Assembly (NCBI GenBank): GCA_027946555.1
Contig: JAPEVC010000046.1
Location: 1-64,000, forward strand
From: Gnomoniopsis sp. IMI 355080
Taxonomy: Eukaryota; Ascomycota; Sordariomycetes; Diaporthales; Gnomoniaceae
Length of the DNA stretch: 64,000 bases
Direction of reading: 5' to 3'
Part shown: positions 1-10,727 of the stretch, one piece after another
Position numbering within the stretch: position 1 is the first letter of the stretch
How the letters are laid out: every line of letters begins with the position of its first letter
The notes under the pieces: model-generated
Told to the model about the DNA's origin: nothing
What the model saw: the letters and a program-made list of their open reading frames with translations, nothing else
Database searches by the model: none
Program-made: the position numbers and the translations under genes

Positions 1-2840
1 GGGGAGGGGAGTCTTTTTTCTTGGCCAAAAGAGTGAACCACGTTTCAGGTGCTGGGAGCGGGCGTTTAGCACACGGCGGCCCACGCATAGCGCGGGGGAC
101 ACTAGCAGCCACACGTTTTACAGCGGCTTGTTTCTAGCAAGGTTGTGCGAACTGTCAATGGTTGGCGGATGCAGGTGGAACATCTCAAAATCAAAAAGAG
201 TGCAGAAAGTTGTGGAGCTCGGGCCCCATATTTCTATTTGCCTCTCGGCCTCTCTGTACCTCCTTCGGTCAGACCCAAAATGAAGAAGGAAAGTAAGAAA
301 CAAAGAGAGAAAGGGATCTTCAGGGTCTCAGAAAGACTCTGACATGGGTTGAAAGTTCGTTTTTTTCTGATTCGTGTTGATACCTAGCGCCTGGTTTAGC
401 CACCGACAGCCTGGAAGAGGCGAAGCAGAGTTCGTTGTCGAACGCCACCGTTTATGCGACTCCCAGATGCACTGATAACAGTATGTGGTGGAGTTGTTTC
501 TGTGGCGCGCACAAGCTGGCTTTCTACTTTAGCTCCGAGGCATGAAATGTTTCGAAACGCCGCTGATTTGGCTGGAAACATCGAAGCATAGCGCCGGTGT
601 GGTTCACCACAAGGTGACACTACATAGTACTCCGTACCTAGGTGTTCGGGGAGTCTGGGGTGTGTACTGCGACACACATCTGCGCGCACATCAAGTAGAA
701 TTCCTGGATGCGGTTAGGACTTTGCTTTCCCCTGCAGCCGGGCTCCACTTCTGTCACAGCCGCGAGCCCAATCAACGGCCTCAAGGCTCGAGCCGCCAAC
801 TTTCTTTCAAACATCAAACATCACTTCTTCGATCCCGCAGCTTTCCCGCCTACCTACCATAGCCTGCATAGTAAGTCAACGGTGAGGTGGCACCCCCTTT
901 TTTTTTTCTTTCTCTCTCTTCGCCTTACCTTTTGTCGAGTCAGGCACGCGGCAAGCCCACTTTGTTCGGAAATCTTCTCTCGGCTCCGGTGGTGGTGGCC
1001 GTGGGATGTGCCGCCGCCCTTGCGCTGGGCATACTGGGCCGACTGGCAAGGTGGCGTCCCGTATCCTTCTTCTTCCCAGCTCCGGAACAAGTCTCCCTTC
1101 TCGCCGGTGGCAAGCTTTGCTTTTCGATTCAGGCTTAGGGATTTTATGTTACATTGGGTCCGAGGAGAACGACAACTCATAGATATATATTAGTAAATTG
1201 TGTAGGCACCGTCCCGGAGGTCAACTCCGACATATCAACATGATGTTGAGTGTTTTTGACATGGGAACCCCCCATAATATCAAGCAGACTCTATAGGGCC
1301 CCGGTTTTCGCTTTTTGTTTGACTGTCGATCATCCGAGAGACACCAAAAAGCTTGGCGTTTACTGTTAGATGAAGTGTTTCCCGTCTGAGCCTTTTTGTC
1401 CAAACAGGAACCAGCCGCCCCATGGCTCGCAGAACATTCTTCTCATCCCTGTATCCCGACTTCAACCTCGTCCCAACTCCTCACTGGTCCGCACATCCGT
1501 TGCTGAACCCTCCTCCCATCAAAAAATATCACATTAACGTGAATATCTTAATCCTCGGCAAGGAACCTAGCTGTAGTAGCTGTTTGACTATGCCTACCAT
1601 GCCGCCCACACCTGACCCCCTGATGCCTGAGCGTGGGGCACGCAGCCCAGGCACCAGATACTGCGTCCCTTGGTCGGTAGGTTGACATTTGTTGCCTCTT
1701 GTTATTACTATGGTATCTATCCTTCCATCAACACCCTCTCAAATGGATGCCCAAGTGGAGTCTTTATCCGGACCGAAAGAACATGGTCTCGAAGGCCCTG
1801 GAAGCCCCACATGTCCCAATCTTTTTTTGCATTGCGTCGTCGTCGCCTAGATGGGCGAGTAGGATGGCAGATGTCAAAGACAGGCCAGAGACACGCTGCT
1901 CGAGCACTGTCACCCACTTGTTTCCTATGCCCCACCCTACCTTGCCTGTGTCTATCCCTGCGCGTGGACCTCGTCCGGAGTTGCGGTTGAGCCTCAGCGG
2001 CACACCGGCACACCGTCCTCCCTTGTCACTACCATTTCGTCCCAAGTCATGGTACTTTGATCCATACCTATCCTCACTACAGGGACTGGGTATGAGTACC
2101 TTGGTGATAGCCGCAAGATCTGGACCACCCCACACACACACACACACCTTCCCCTGGTCTGATCAGTCACGCAGTGCGGCTATCTGGACATGCGGAATAT
2201 TTAATACAGCATTCCCGCATGTGGCAGACATTTCCTTCTGTCGTGAGATACACTGACATCTGTATCTGTGGTGGAACACCTTTCAGTCTATACTCCTCCT
2301 CCTCCCTACCGACTCGGCTGGACCTTGCTTCTTACTGCCCTTTTTGACTCTCCCTTGAGTTGCCTAGAGCATCATCACTTGACCTTAGTCGTCTTTCCTT
2401 ATGCGGCTTTGATCCAACTCGTTTGAACACCCTCCTTGGTTCTATTCTTTTCACCCGCCCTCCTTTGACACGGACAAGACTCGATTGTTCCCCAGGATTA
2501 AAATACTTGGTTCATTGTCTGGCTCAACAATTACTCATTGTTCAGTCCACCCACAAAAGCAGACAGCCCATCCTTCTCACGATCCTTCATTTTAAGGGCA
2601 ACACCAGGCAACCCTCGAAGACACTCGAAACAATCTTTATTGTTTGTCTTTGAATATTGAATCATCCTCTCTGGTGATTCACATCTGGTCTCTACTTCTG
2701 CCTCATCAAGCAATCGTTTTTATACACACACACAGTTTCAATAATCAAAGCCAGTCTTTGATTATTTTACACATCGACTTCATCGAGTCTCGACACATTC
2801 TTTCTTCCACACACTTCCTTCAATCCCATCTTAGACCAAG
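1..2840. other. Intergenic region and 5' flank of the GH16 gene
   Basis: No protein-coding gene is supported here; open frames are short and without family resemblance. The last 600 bases before the GH16 start are strongly pyrimidine-rich, as is usual for leaders of highly expressed fungal genes. A CA microsatellite lies at about 2129-2147. A near copy of the dispersed palindrome (TACCTAGGTG) is at 635-644. Confidence 0.6.
2129..2147. repeat. CA dinucleotide microsatellite
   Basis: A run of about nine CA units is directly visible in the upstream flank of the GH16 gene. It has no visible link to a coding region. Confidence 0.9.
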
Positions 2841-3978
2841 ATGCCTTCCACCACATCTGTCATTCTCTCCCTCTTTGCCGCCGGCCGGCTGGCGGCAGCC
2901 ACCTCGTACACACTTGAGGACAGCTACACGAGCGCCAACTTTTTCGATGAGTTCACCTTCTACACTGGCGCTGACCCCACCAACGGTTTTGTGGACTACC
3001 AGAGTGCCAGTGAGGCCTCTGCCTCTGGCCTGGCTGGCTACACCCAAGGCGGCATCTACCTGGGCGCAGACTACCAGACCAGCAATCCGACCAACGGACG
3101 TGCTTCCACGCGTGTCTCGTCCAACAAGGCCTACACCCACATGCTTCTCGTCGCCGACGTCGCGCACATGCCCGTCGGCTGTGGCACATGGCCCGCCCTC
3201 TGGTCGTTTGGTCCAGACTGGCCTGGGTCTGGCGAGATTGACATCATTGAGGGCGTCAACTCCCAGAAATCCAACGAGATCACCCTCCACACGGACGAGG
3301 GCTGCGTCATGACGAAGGGCACCCAAGTTGCCAGCACCAAGATGCTCGCCACGGCTGACTGTGGTGCTGGCGACGGCAACACCGGATGCCCCCAGGAGAC
3401 GGTCTCGACCAACAACTTTGGCGCGGATCTCAACGCGGGTGGTGGTGGTGTTTATGCCATGGAGTGGACAAGCAGCGCTATTAGCGTCTGGTACTTCGCT
3501 CGCAATGGCACTGTCGCCAACCAGCTGACTGCTGCTTCGTCGTCGGGCGTCGACACGTCCAACTTTGGGACGCCTCTTGCCCAGTTCTCCGGGGGCTCTG
3601 GTTGCGACATTGACTCCTACTTCAAGAACCACAACATCGTCATTGTAAGTGTTTAACCAGCCTCCCTCTTGCCCCAATATATATACTCCTGAGACATTGC
3701 AAGCATATGATGACTAACTGAGACATGTGTAGGACACGACCTTCTGCGGAGACTGGGCAGGCAAAGCCGCCGTTTGGGATGCCGACAGCACCTGTAGCGC
3801 CTTGGCCAACACGTGCCAGGAGTACGTCGCCAATAACCCCAGCGCTTTCACTGATGCCTACTGGCTGTTCAACTCCATCAACGTGTACACCACGTCCGGA
3901 GCCACCGCCACTGGCAGCAGCTCAACGCCCACCGCCACCTCGTCTTATAAGAGACGATCCGAGAAGTACCGCCTCTAA
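2841..3978 (+). CDS. Secreted GH16 family endo-beta-1,3(4)-glucanase-type glycosidase
   Basis: Two exons, 2841-3644 and 3733-3978, give 349 residues. The 88-base intron has a GTAAGT donor, an ACTAAC branch sequence at 3714-3719 and a TAG acceptor, and joins in phase 0. Residues 1-20 are a signal peptide. The GH16 catalytic signature E-I-D-I-I-E is at residues 132-137, so E132 is the expected nucleophile, D134 the helper and E137 the acid/base. An aromatic-rich WPALWSFGPDWP segment precedes it, typical of the fungal laminarinase-like branch. The C-terminus is Ser/Thr-rich and then basic, with no clear GPI hydrophobic tail, so a freely secreted enzyme is more likely than an anchored one. It should cut beta-1,3 or mixed-linkage beta-glucan in the wall or in plant material. 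Activity on other beta-glucans cannot be excluded. The gene converges on the GH125 gene downstream. Confidence 0.93.
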
Positions 3979-4588
3979 GTCAGATCTAAGCGACTTTGGC
4001 ATGGTGGCGTCAAACGACATGATAACGAACATTGGGGGGGATCTTTGGTTTTCCCGCATGGGCGGATGGATACCACTTGGTGATACTGGAGTTCTTGGCG
4101 TGCTTTGTTTTATATTCAAGATTTGTTGCTCGAATACCCGTCTTCTTTCTTCGCTTCTTGATGAGATTCTAGGGTAGGATAGAAATGAGATTGTACATAC
4201 CAGATTCAATCAACTGCAAGATCCACCAACTTTGGGGATATCATATAGCATTATTTCTTTGTGCCTGAAGCGGTGACCATGTGTATGTTTGCGAAAATTA
4301 CCCAGAAGCGAGGTATTGCAGTCTGTTTTTAAGTAAACCAAAAGAGACGCTTGCCGAACCAGAAATGCTATATGTTGTACAACAATATGGAACCTAAAAT
4401 GCAGTCGCTCCGCCATGAAGCTTATACCAGACATGCTTTGTTATGCCATTTTGTGCGACCCCATCACCATTATCTTGCCAAAAGAAGAACAAGAACTCCA
4501 AACACCATACAAACGAACCAGACGCCAAGGTAATGTCGAGAAAAACAGGGACAAAAAAGAAGAAAAAAACATAAAAATCTCTGCCATG
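3979..4588. other. Convergent 3' intergenic region
   Basis: This holds the 3' ends of the GH16 and GH125 genes, which face each other. A short G tract is near 4034. No additional gene is visible. Confidence 0.6.
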
Positions 4589-6631
4589 TCACTGCCAGCT
4601 TCTCGCCAAAAGTCCCTCTCCTCCACCTGCAACAATCACCTTCAGATTCCGCTCCTCCCACGCCTCCATCCGCCCTACCAACTCTCCCAACAACCCATTC
4701 GCCCACCCAAACCACGCCCGCGTGAATGACTCCCCCTGCCAGCTATTCACGCTTTCGTGCACGATGCCCCACCCGCTCGTACTGTCCAGCACCATACCCA
4801 ACTGCTCGCTCACAAACGAGATCAGCTCCGTCTCGCCGCCTTGGATGTTCTTGCCACGCGCATCCACGAACCCGCTTTCGGCGTCAAAGGCTGTCATCCC
4901 GGCCACCAGTGCTGCCATGGGCCAGGCCTTGCCCGGCCCCAGATGGGGCCCGCCGACGGCAGAGATGGCAGGGCCTTGCGCCCAGTACGGGTTCGCAGCT
5001 GACATGGCGAAGCGGCGCGTGTTTTGGTAGATCTTGTTGTAGTCCCTCTTCTTCGCCCCCGCCGGCAGCGGATACCGCGACTCGGCATACTTGAACAGCG
5101 GCATGCTCAGCAGACTCGGCACGTTCGCATCGTCCATCAGGTTCACGCCTCCGTAGCCATCGCACTCGTACGCAAAAATCTCGCCAAACTCCTTGTGCTT
5201 CACGATCCCGTCCTCATCGATGCCCTTGCGAATGCCAAAGGCAACGTCCCGCATAGTCTGCATCAAATCTCGCGCCATGGCTTGCTTTTCCGCGTCAATG
5301 GGGCGCACCGCGCCCTCGGCGAGCTCCTCCATCATGACCGAGGCTTCCTCGAGATACTTGGCCCACATCATGTTGGCCGGCACCAGCAGTTGGAAGATGG
5401 TCGCATCGTCGCTGGGCCGGAACGCCGTGCGGACCATTCCGTTGGTTCGGACGGGATTGCCGATGCCGTCGTTGGTGAGTGTCTCGCTACCGCGGTTCGT
5501 CCAGCCCGTGAACGTCCATGCGCTGGGCAGGACCCGGCCTTCTTCGTCGTACGTGCCGAGGCGCATCGCGGCCGCGGCATCGACGGCGGCTTTGACGGCT
5601 TCGATCCAATTGTAGCGTGCAAAGAAGGCCAGGTCGTGCGTATGCGTCCAGTATCCGACGCTGACCTGGAGGAAGGACGCCAGGCTGTCGAGCTCCCACT
5701 TGCAGTCAAACACCTTCGAGGGGTCGTATGCCGGTCGCGGATTGTTATGTTTATACGCGCCGTTTGTAGTGGGTGGGATCCCAGACTCGGGCGGCGGCTG
5801 GAAGGAGTGGCAGTACGGCGAGATAATGATATACCGGGCGTGTGAGTTGATCAGCCCGCGCCAGAGCGAGTTGAGACTATTTATGTCGTCGTGGAACTCG
5901 GTATTGGATGCAGAGAGGAACGGCAGGTACGAGTACAGCTGAGAGGCGCTGTCGCGCAGCCACATTGCGTCGATATCGCCCGTGATTATGTACGACAGTT
6001 CCTCTGTCGTTGAGTTGCCGTCCGCATCCTGCGCATATCCGTGCCACTTCACCATCGTATCCAGCGTATTAGGGAAGCTATTTTGAAACAGCCGATACAG
6101 GTCCGGGTCCTTGATACTCGTCTCCATCTTCTCTATGTAGGCGTCCACCGCCGGCACCGGATATGTGCGACACTCGGGCGGCGGGCGCGCGAGGGGGAAC
6201 TGGCGGTGGCCTGTCGACGGTGGGCCCGGCCTTGTCCGCATGTGCTTCTCGAAAGGCGGGCAGTCGGGCTTGGGCTTCGGGATCGCATGTTGCGCCTCGT
6301 CGTCTGCGCCCGCCGGGGTCGCTGGATAGCCGGCCTCGTCCGGGTTCGTGGGCCGCTTGAAGTCGTAGCTGCTGTCGTCGTCTGGCGGCGGCGGTGGCGG
6401 GGGGCTGGCCGGAGTTGAACCATGGTTGGCATGACGGTCCGTCTGTGACTCCGGAATGGTCATTGGCACCTCCTGTCCCGAGGCTTCGGGCCCCTCGCCA
6501 ACGTTCGGCCCTGGTGCGGGCTTGCCATTTAAGCTATCTGAGGCTAATGGCTGAGACCAGCCAACGTAAAGGATTCCGACCGCGATTAAGAGGGCTACTG
6601 CTAGCAGTCTAGTGTTGCGTATACTGAACAT
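4589..6631 (-). CDS. GH125 (Mug157-type) exo-alpha-1,6-mannosidase, membrane-anchored
   Basis: A single uninterrupted frame of 680 residues. Residues about 9-26 form an uncleaved N-terminal membrane anchor after a short basic end, giving a type II topology for the secretory pathway. Residues about 30-140 are a Pro/Asp-rich stem with a polyproline stretch. The rest is the GH125 (alpha/alpha)6 domain: the metal-independent mannosidase motif DIDAMWLRDSASQ is near residue 215, and the conserved MDDANVPSLLSMP block is near residue 480. Bacterial GH125 enzymes remove alpha-1,6-mannose by inversion; the fungal relatives were named after the meiotically upregulated Mug157 of fission yeast. The likely substrate is mannan or N-glycan mannose in Golgi or wall, which is inference. 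The ATG is followed by a normal anchor, so the start is secure. The stem is longer than in bacterial homologues. Confidence 0.92.
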   Translation of the reverse strand: MFSIRNTRLLAVALLIAVGILYVGWSQPLASDSLNGKPAPGPNVGEGPEASGQEVPMTIPESQTDRHANHGSTPASPPPPPPPDDDSSYDFKRPTNPDEAGYPATPAGADDEAQHAIPKPKPDCPPFEKHMRTRPGPPSTGHRQFPLARPPPECRTYPVPAVDAYIEKMETSIKDPDLYRLFQNSFPNTLDTMVKWHGYAQDADGNSTTEELSYIITGDIDAMWLRDSASQLYSYLPFLSASNTEFHDDINSLNSLWRGLINSHARYIIISPYCHSFQPPPESGIPPTTNGAYKHNNPRPAYDPSKVFDCKWELDSLASFLQVSVGYWTHTHDLAFFARYNWIEAVKAAVDAAAAMRLGTYDEEGRVLPSAWTFTGWTNRGSETLTNDGIGNPVRTNGMVRTAFRPSDDATIFQLLVPANMMWAKYLEEASVMMEELAEGAVRPIDAEKQAMARDLMQTMRDVAFGIRKGIDEDGIVKHKEFGEIFAYECDGYGGVNLMDDANVPSLLSMPLFKYAESRYPLPAGAKKRDYNKIYQNTRRFAMSAANPYWAQGPAISAVGGPHLGPGKAWPMAALVAGMTAFDAESGFVDARGKNIQGGETELISFVSEQLGMVLDSTSGWGIVHESVNSWQGESFTRAWFGWANGLLGELVGRMEAWEERNLKVIVAGGGEGLLARSWQ

Positions 6632-8290
6632 GATGTGCGCGCAAACATGGAGGGTTTCGAGGTCGAAGGTCTAAAAGTCCCAAGAGACTGAAGACCATCG
6701 GCGGTGTGTCGATCGATTTGCGAAGAACAATGCCAAGCCAAATGGATTACCGTCCACTTCAGCTGATGTTTCGGAAAAGTCCAGTCGGCTCTGAAACATG
6801 AAAAAGAATGGGTCGAATACAGTACCAAAAGACAGCACACCTCCCGACGCCTCACCGTGATAAGATGAATGAAGTGCGCAGATGAGGCGCCCAGGAGGGA
6901 CAATACATTCTAAAAGGGGTGCGGAACGCCCTCAATCACCTGGCTACCTACCATTACCCCATCGGGCTTGAGACGAACACTAGCTCACCCTGTCTTGGCT
7001 GCGTCGCAGCACCGCAGCCGCCTCGTGGCCGGGTGAGTGGGCTGCTCATCATGTCGGAGAGAAGCAAGAGTCGTACATGGGATCAGTGCTCATTGCCGTT
7101 ATACCCTCCGGAGAAGGTTGATTGAATCCTAGGCGTACGGTCACTCATCCGCCCTCGGCGCATTCCGACTCCTCGGGAGTCCAAATTGACTTTGTTCCGG
7201 ACCATGTCCATTGGCTGAGTGCTCTAGGTCTGTTTATGTCAGCAGTTCGAATCGATCCAACTACCTACTATCGTGGAGGGCCGAGGCTGTATAGCCGCAG
7301 GCCTTTTTCGTCCATTCATTCCACCATTTCTTGCGTCTATGCGCTGGCCTATGTTTTCCATCCCTCTCTTTCTCTTCTTCGCGTATTACCACGAATTCTC
7401 CTCAGGTAAAAATGTTTGCCGCGAGAGGGTTTTTTCAATTGATTTCGGCCTATAAAGGTGGAAAGTTGTAGCCTGAGACCGTAGCCACTATGGGCGAAAG
7501 CTTTCAGGCTGCGTGTTAGTGATGAAACGGTGCAGGGTGTATGAAGCGTTGCAAAGGCTCAGCTATCGATGGATTCTATGCCAATTGCTAGCTGCCCAGA
7601 TCAGGGCGCTTCTTGTCGAGGTCGGGTAGCGAAACGACGGAGTGCCTTGAAGGAAGCAACAGTGCCACATGTGTACTTGGGCCAAGACTGTTACCAATCC
7701 TGTCAAACACCTGAGCAAATGCGTAAAGACCGCCGACTCAGGGGGCAACAAAGAGCGCGTTGGCCACCGCACGCGTGACGGCATGCGAAAATGGGATACG
7801 CACTTACCTCACGCTGTTGTCGTTCACATTACCGAAGAATGGGCGTCGTTGGCCGATTGAAACAAGTGCATGCCATGAGTGCAGTCCCAATAAGTGACGT
7901 TGTTTTGAAACAGATCATTGTTCTCTACATCTCTACCTACCTAGATAGATGAACGCACAAAGGTTGCTGATTACCGGAAGGAGGTCGGCTTTCAAAGGCC
8001 GACAACTAGTGGGCCCAAGGACAAAGTTCCCCAGTCCCGTTACAGAGTGTCAGATATTCGTAGCACTAGACACTTCTAAGGCTTGGTTATATAGAAAAAT
8101 AGCTGTATTGCTACGTAACTAATGTTAGGGGAGGCTGACATAGAGGCTGCGGTAGCAACAATCATGCTATAAGTATTGCAAAGCAAGACTGTCAGATAGT
8201 GAGCTGAGGCATAACCGTATGCCTAAATTGATTACTTCTACTATGAACACATACTAATTCCGCTCTTGGATCAGTTATATGGAGTACGTC
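6632..8290. other. Intergenic region, no gene seen
   Basis: About 1.7 kb between the GH125 promoter side and the 3' end of the GT32 gene. Only short, unrelated open frames occur. A copy-like fragment of the TACCTA motif family is at about 7938-7950. The right half (about 7,900-8,290) is AT-rich. Confidence 0.55.
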
Positions 8291-9259
8291 CTATGTGCTA
8301 TCAGCTTGCTCCCCGCCATTCTCGTTCTTCCATGAGCCGGCGTAATGATGTGTAACGAGCACCTTGCCGACTTTTTTATCCCCATATTGCTGATTCATAC
8401 TGTCTGCAAACGCGTAATCCGGCAACACTAGGACGTCTCCTATCAGCTTAGGTTGCGAGAGGCGAGCTATATCTTCATTCCCAATATCTGTATTTAACGT
8501 CTTGCTCAAGCTCTTCTGGATTCCGCGAGTTAGCCTCCGTGGACCCGAGACGTCGACGATGTCACCAATCATATCAGGGCGCAGGTCTTGCAATTCGACG
8601 TTGAGATCTTTTGCCTTGCTTAGAAGTCCCTCCAAGCAATCCTCGACAACGGTCAAAAAGTGTGATGACTTTGGTTTCGCCATGATCGTCCAAGTGGCAA
8701 ATTGCCGAATCCAGATGTCAACATCGAATTCCATCCCAACGACGATGCTCGCGTTCGCCTTATATTGATCCGGAACCCATTCGTTGATAGGTACTTGACA
8801 AGAGACATCCAAATCATTCCAGACGCCACCGTACTGGTAGAGGACGAGGTACCGGAGGAGATCGGCTTTAACAATGGGGATACTAATTTTGAGGAAGCCA
8901 TCGAGAATATCAGGACGATCGGCAAAGTGATCTCTGACGAACTGATCACCGGAAACATCCGTGAGGAACTCGGGTTGGAAGGTTGGGTTCTGAGTAACAC
9001 AAGAATTGGTATAGTGTCGAAGTTGGTCGTTGAGGCCCTTGGGCCCGAGTTTGTACCACAATTTCGCTGGTATTCCGGTCGTCGATGGGGATTCTGGGGA
9101 AGCCGGCGGAAGCGGCGAAGCGGACCCGGCAGCAAAATAATAGCCACCCTCCCAGACTGCTCGTGGATTTCGCAGACCAAGAACAAAGTAGCAGACGGCG
9201 ACTACACCAATGGCGCCGAGTAGTTTGAATGCTATCGGTAGGCGAGATACCGAACGCAT
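8291..9259 (-). CDS. GT32 family glycosyltransferase (Och1-like, DXD motif)
   Basis: One exon of 322 residues from the ATG at 9259. Residues about 11-27 form a signal anchor, giving the type II topology usual for Golgi glycosyltransferases. The catalytic part carries the GT32 pattern: IVKADLLRYLVLYQYGGVW followed at once by NDLD, the DXD metal/sugar-nucleotide site. A conserved late H-H-Y-A-G-S-W block (THHYAGSW) lies close to the C-terminus. Members transfer mannose or related sugars onto N-glycans, O-glycans or inositol sphingolipids; which applies here cannot be read from sequence. The frame stays open upstream to another ATG at 9427, adding 56 residues with a second hydrophobic stretch, and a GTAAGA sits just inside that extension. 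I prefer 9259 because the protein then begins with a standard anchor. Confidence 0.88.
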   Translation of the reverse strand: MRSVSRLPIAFKLLGAIGVVAVCYFVLGLRNPRAVWEGGYYFAAGSASPLPPASPESPSTTGIPAKLWYKLGPKGLNDQLRHYTNSCVTQNPTFQPEFLTDVSGDQFVRDHFADRPDILDGFLKISIPIVKADLLRYLVLYQYGGVWNDLDVSCQVPINEWVPDQYKANASIVVGMEFDVDIWIRQFATWTIMAKPKSSHFLTVVEDCLEGLLSKAKDLNVELQDLRPDMIGDIVDVSGPRRLTRGIQKSLSKTLNTDIGNEDIARLSQPKLIGDVLVLPDYAFADSMNQQYGDKKVGKVLVTHHYAGSWKNENGGEQADST

Positions 9260-9423
9260 CGCGGACCAACGTTGATTTTGTGTAGGCAGGAGTCCGAGCA
9301 AGAACGCATAGTAGAACACAGAAGTACAAAGATAGGTACATATGGCGCGGGAGCAATGAAGATGTACGATATAAAAGAACACAGTCTTACCGATGGCCGT
9401 TTCACCCTTTTGATCGCTTAAAC

Positions 9424-9535
9424 CCATGGGAAATACGCCGCAGACCCGCAGCAGCAGGTTGTTAGGCGCTCAGCACTCAGCTGTGCAGTGGATGTGGGTC
9501 GCGATCTCGTTGGGGGGGGGGTGTTGAATAAACAG
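9424..9535. repeat. Diverged direct repeat, copy 1, ending in a G tract
   Basis: Begins just before the shared AATACGCCGCAGACCC core at 9433 and ends in a run of G at about 9511-9520. The second copy is about 325 bases downstream. The copies differ mainly by transitions in the core (CG to CA, C to T). Confidence 0.7.
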
Positions 9536-9749
9536 CTCTCAACATAGAAATCCGACATATCTCGGACCTTGAAATTCCTCGATTATGTGGCTTTTTTCCT
9601 TTACACATGGTGTACTTTGACAGGAAGTCCTCACCGATACATAAAATGAAGGGTCCTTTACCCATTAGTGTAATAAGATGGCTATTATGTAGGAGGCAAT
9701 TGCAATAGCTTTGACGACTGTTTTCCCACAACTCTTCCAAATTAACAAA

Positions 9750-9872
9750 TCCATGCAAATACGCCGCAGACCCACAGCAGTAGGTCTCTTGGCGCTTACA
9801 TAGTAGCAGGTAGCGGTGGAGGGTATGTGAGTCGTGACATCCTTCGTGGAGAACTCAAGTGGGGGGGGGGGG
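9750..9872. repeat. Diverged direct repeat, copy 2, ending in a G tract
   Basis: Shares the AATACGCCGCAGACCC core with copy 1, followed by similar GCAG-AGGT and GGCGCT words. It ends in a run of about 12 G at 9860-9871. No terminal inverted repeats or coding capacity are visible. Confidence 0.7.
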
Positions 9873-10027
9873 ACAACATTTCCGGGCGTAAAGTGACATC
9901 TCGGAAACGATTTATACGTATACACATATTGTGTTTTGTTTTCTGCTACGGAAGGCTATGTCGCACCTCAAGATACTAATACACATAAGAAATTGACATT
10001 GTGATATCACGAGCTCTACCTCCCAAT

Positions 10028-10065
10028 TACCTACCTACCTAGGTACCTACCCTAGGTAGGTAGGC
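10028..10065. repeat. Tandem/palindromic TACCTA-TAGGTA cluster
   Basis: Three TACC-TA units run into a perfect TACCTAGGTA palindrome at 10036-10045 and then into inverted TAGG-TA units, so the whole tract can fold back on itself. It belongs to a motif family scattered through the window's intergenic DNA. Confidence 0.85.
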
Positions 10066-10727
10066 AGTTCTGAGTTGACTGGTGTATAGTGTATACTGCT
10101 CAGGAGCCCGGACGCCTTCAAAGGAACGACATCGACGAGCATTACTTTTGGCGGTGCTTACGGACAAATTACTAGAGTATATTTGCACGGGCACCGGAAG
10201 AAGCTGAAGAGGTCTGTAAGTGGGTATCCACCACAAACGCTACTCTCTATGGTTTCTCTGGATGGTTATTGGGCCCAAGACTCATCCTTCGGATCCATAG
10301 GAGCCTGATCGGTCTGGGTAGGTCCTCAGCCTGCTCGCGTAGACACCAATTTGAGATACCCGCGGGGCCCATAGAGAGCAGGCAGGGGATCCAGCAAATT
10401 GGTCCTGAAGGAATAAAGTAGTAATCACCAACGTGCATGTCGTGAATCATTTTCAAAGATCAATTGCCCTCGACTTTTTCATATGCTTAGGCGATAAACC
10501 AATGAAGGATCTCCTTCGGCCCATTCCTAGGTATCTGTCTTAATCCGGTTCCTTCTCGTTCACCGTCGTCCTCCCCAGTTTGCTATCTCTCTCAGGAAAC
10601 TTCAACCTCGCTTGAGTGCGGGCGTTGGCCTGCAATCTTTGGTGCTCCAAAAAGAAAAAAGAAAAAATCATCGCTTCAGCTTGGAAAGCAACTGTAAGAC
10701 AGAGTTGTTTGAAGTGCGAAGGACAGA

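Larger units (their letters stand above)
9260..10727. other. Intergenic region with duplicated segment and palindromic motif
   Basis: No gene is supported. It contains two diverged copies of a roughly 110-base segment, each ending in a long G tract, and a dense TACCTAGGTA-type cluster at 10028-10065. These are listed separately. Confidence 0.6.

Noticed and set aside
7199..7265. Possible tRNA: GGCTGAGTGCTCT followed by GTTCGAATC
   Set aside because: The box-like words are present but the T stem and acceptor stem do not pair at the needed distances.
8291..9427. Longer GT32 start at 9427
   Set aside because: The 56 extra residues add a second hydrophobic stretch and contain a GTAAGA donor; the ATG at 9259 gives a normal type II anchor.
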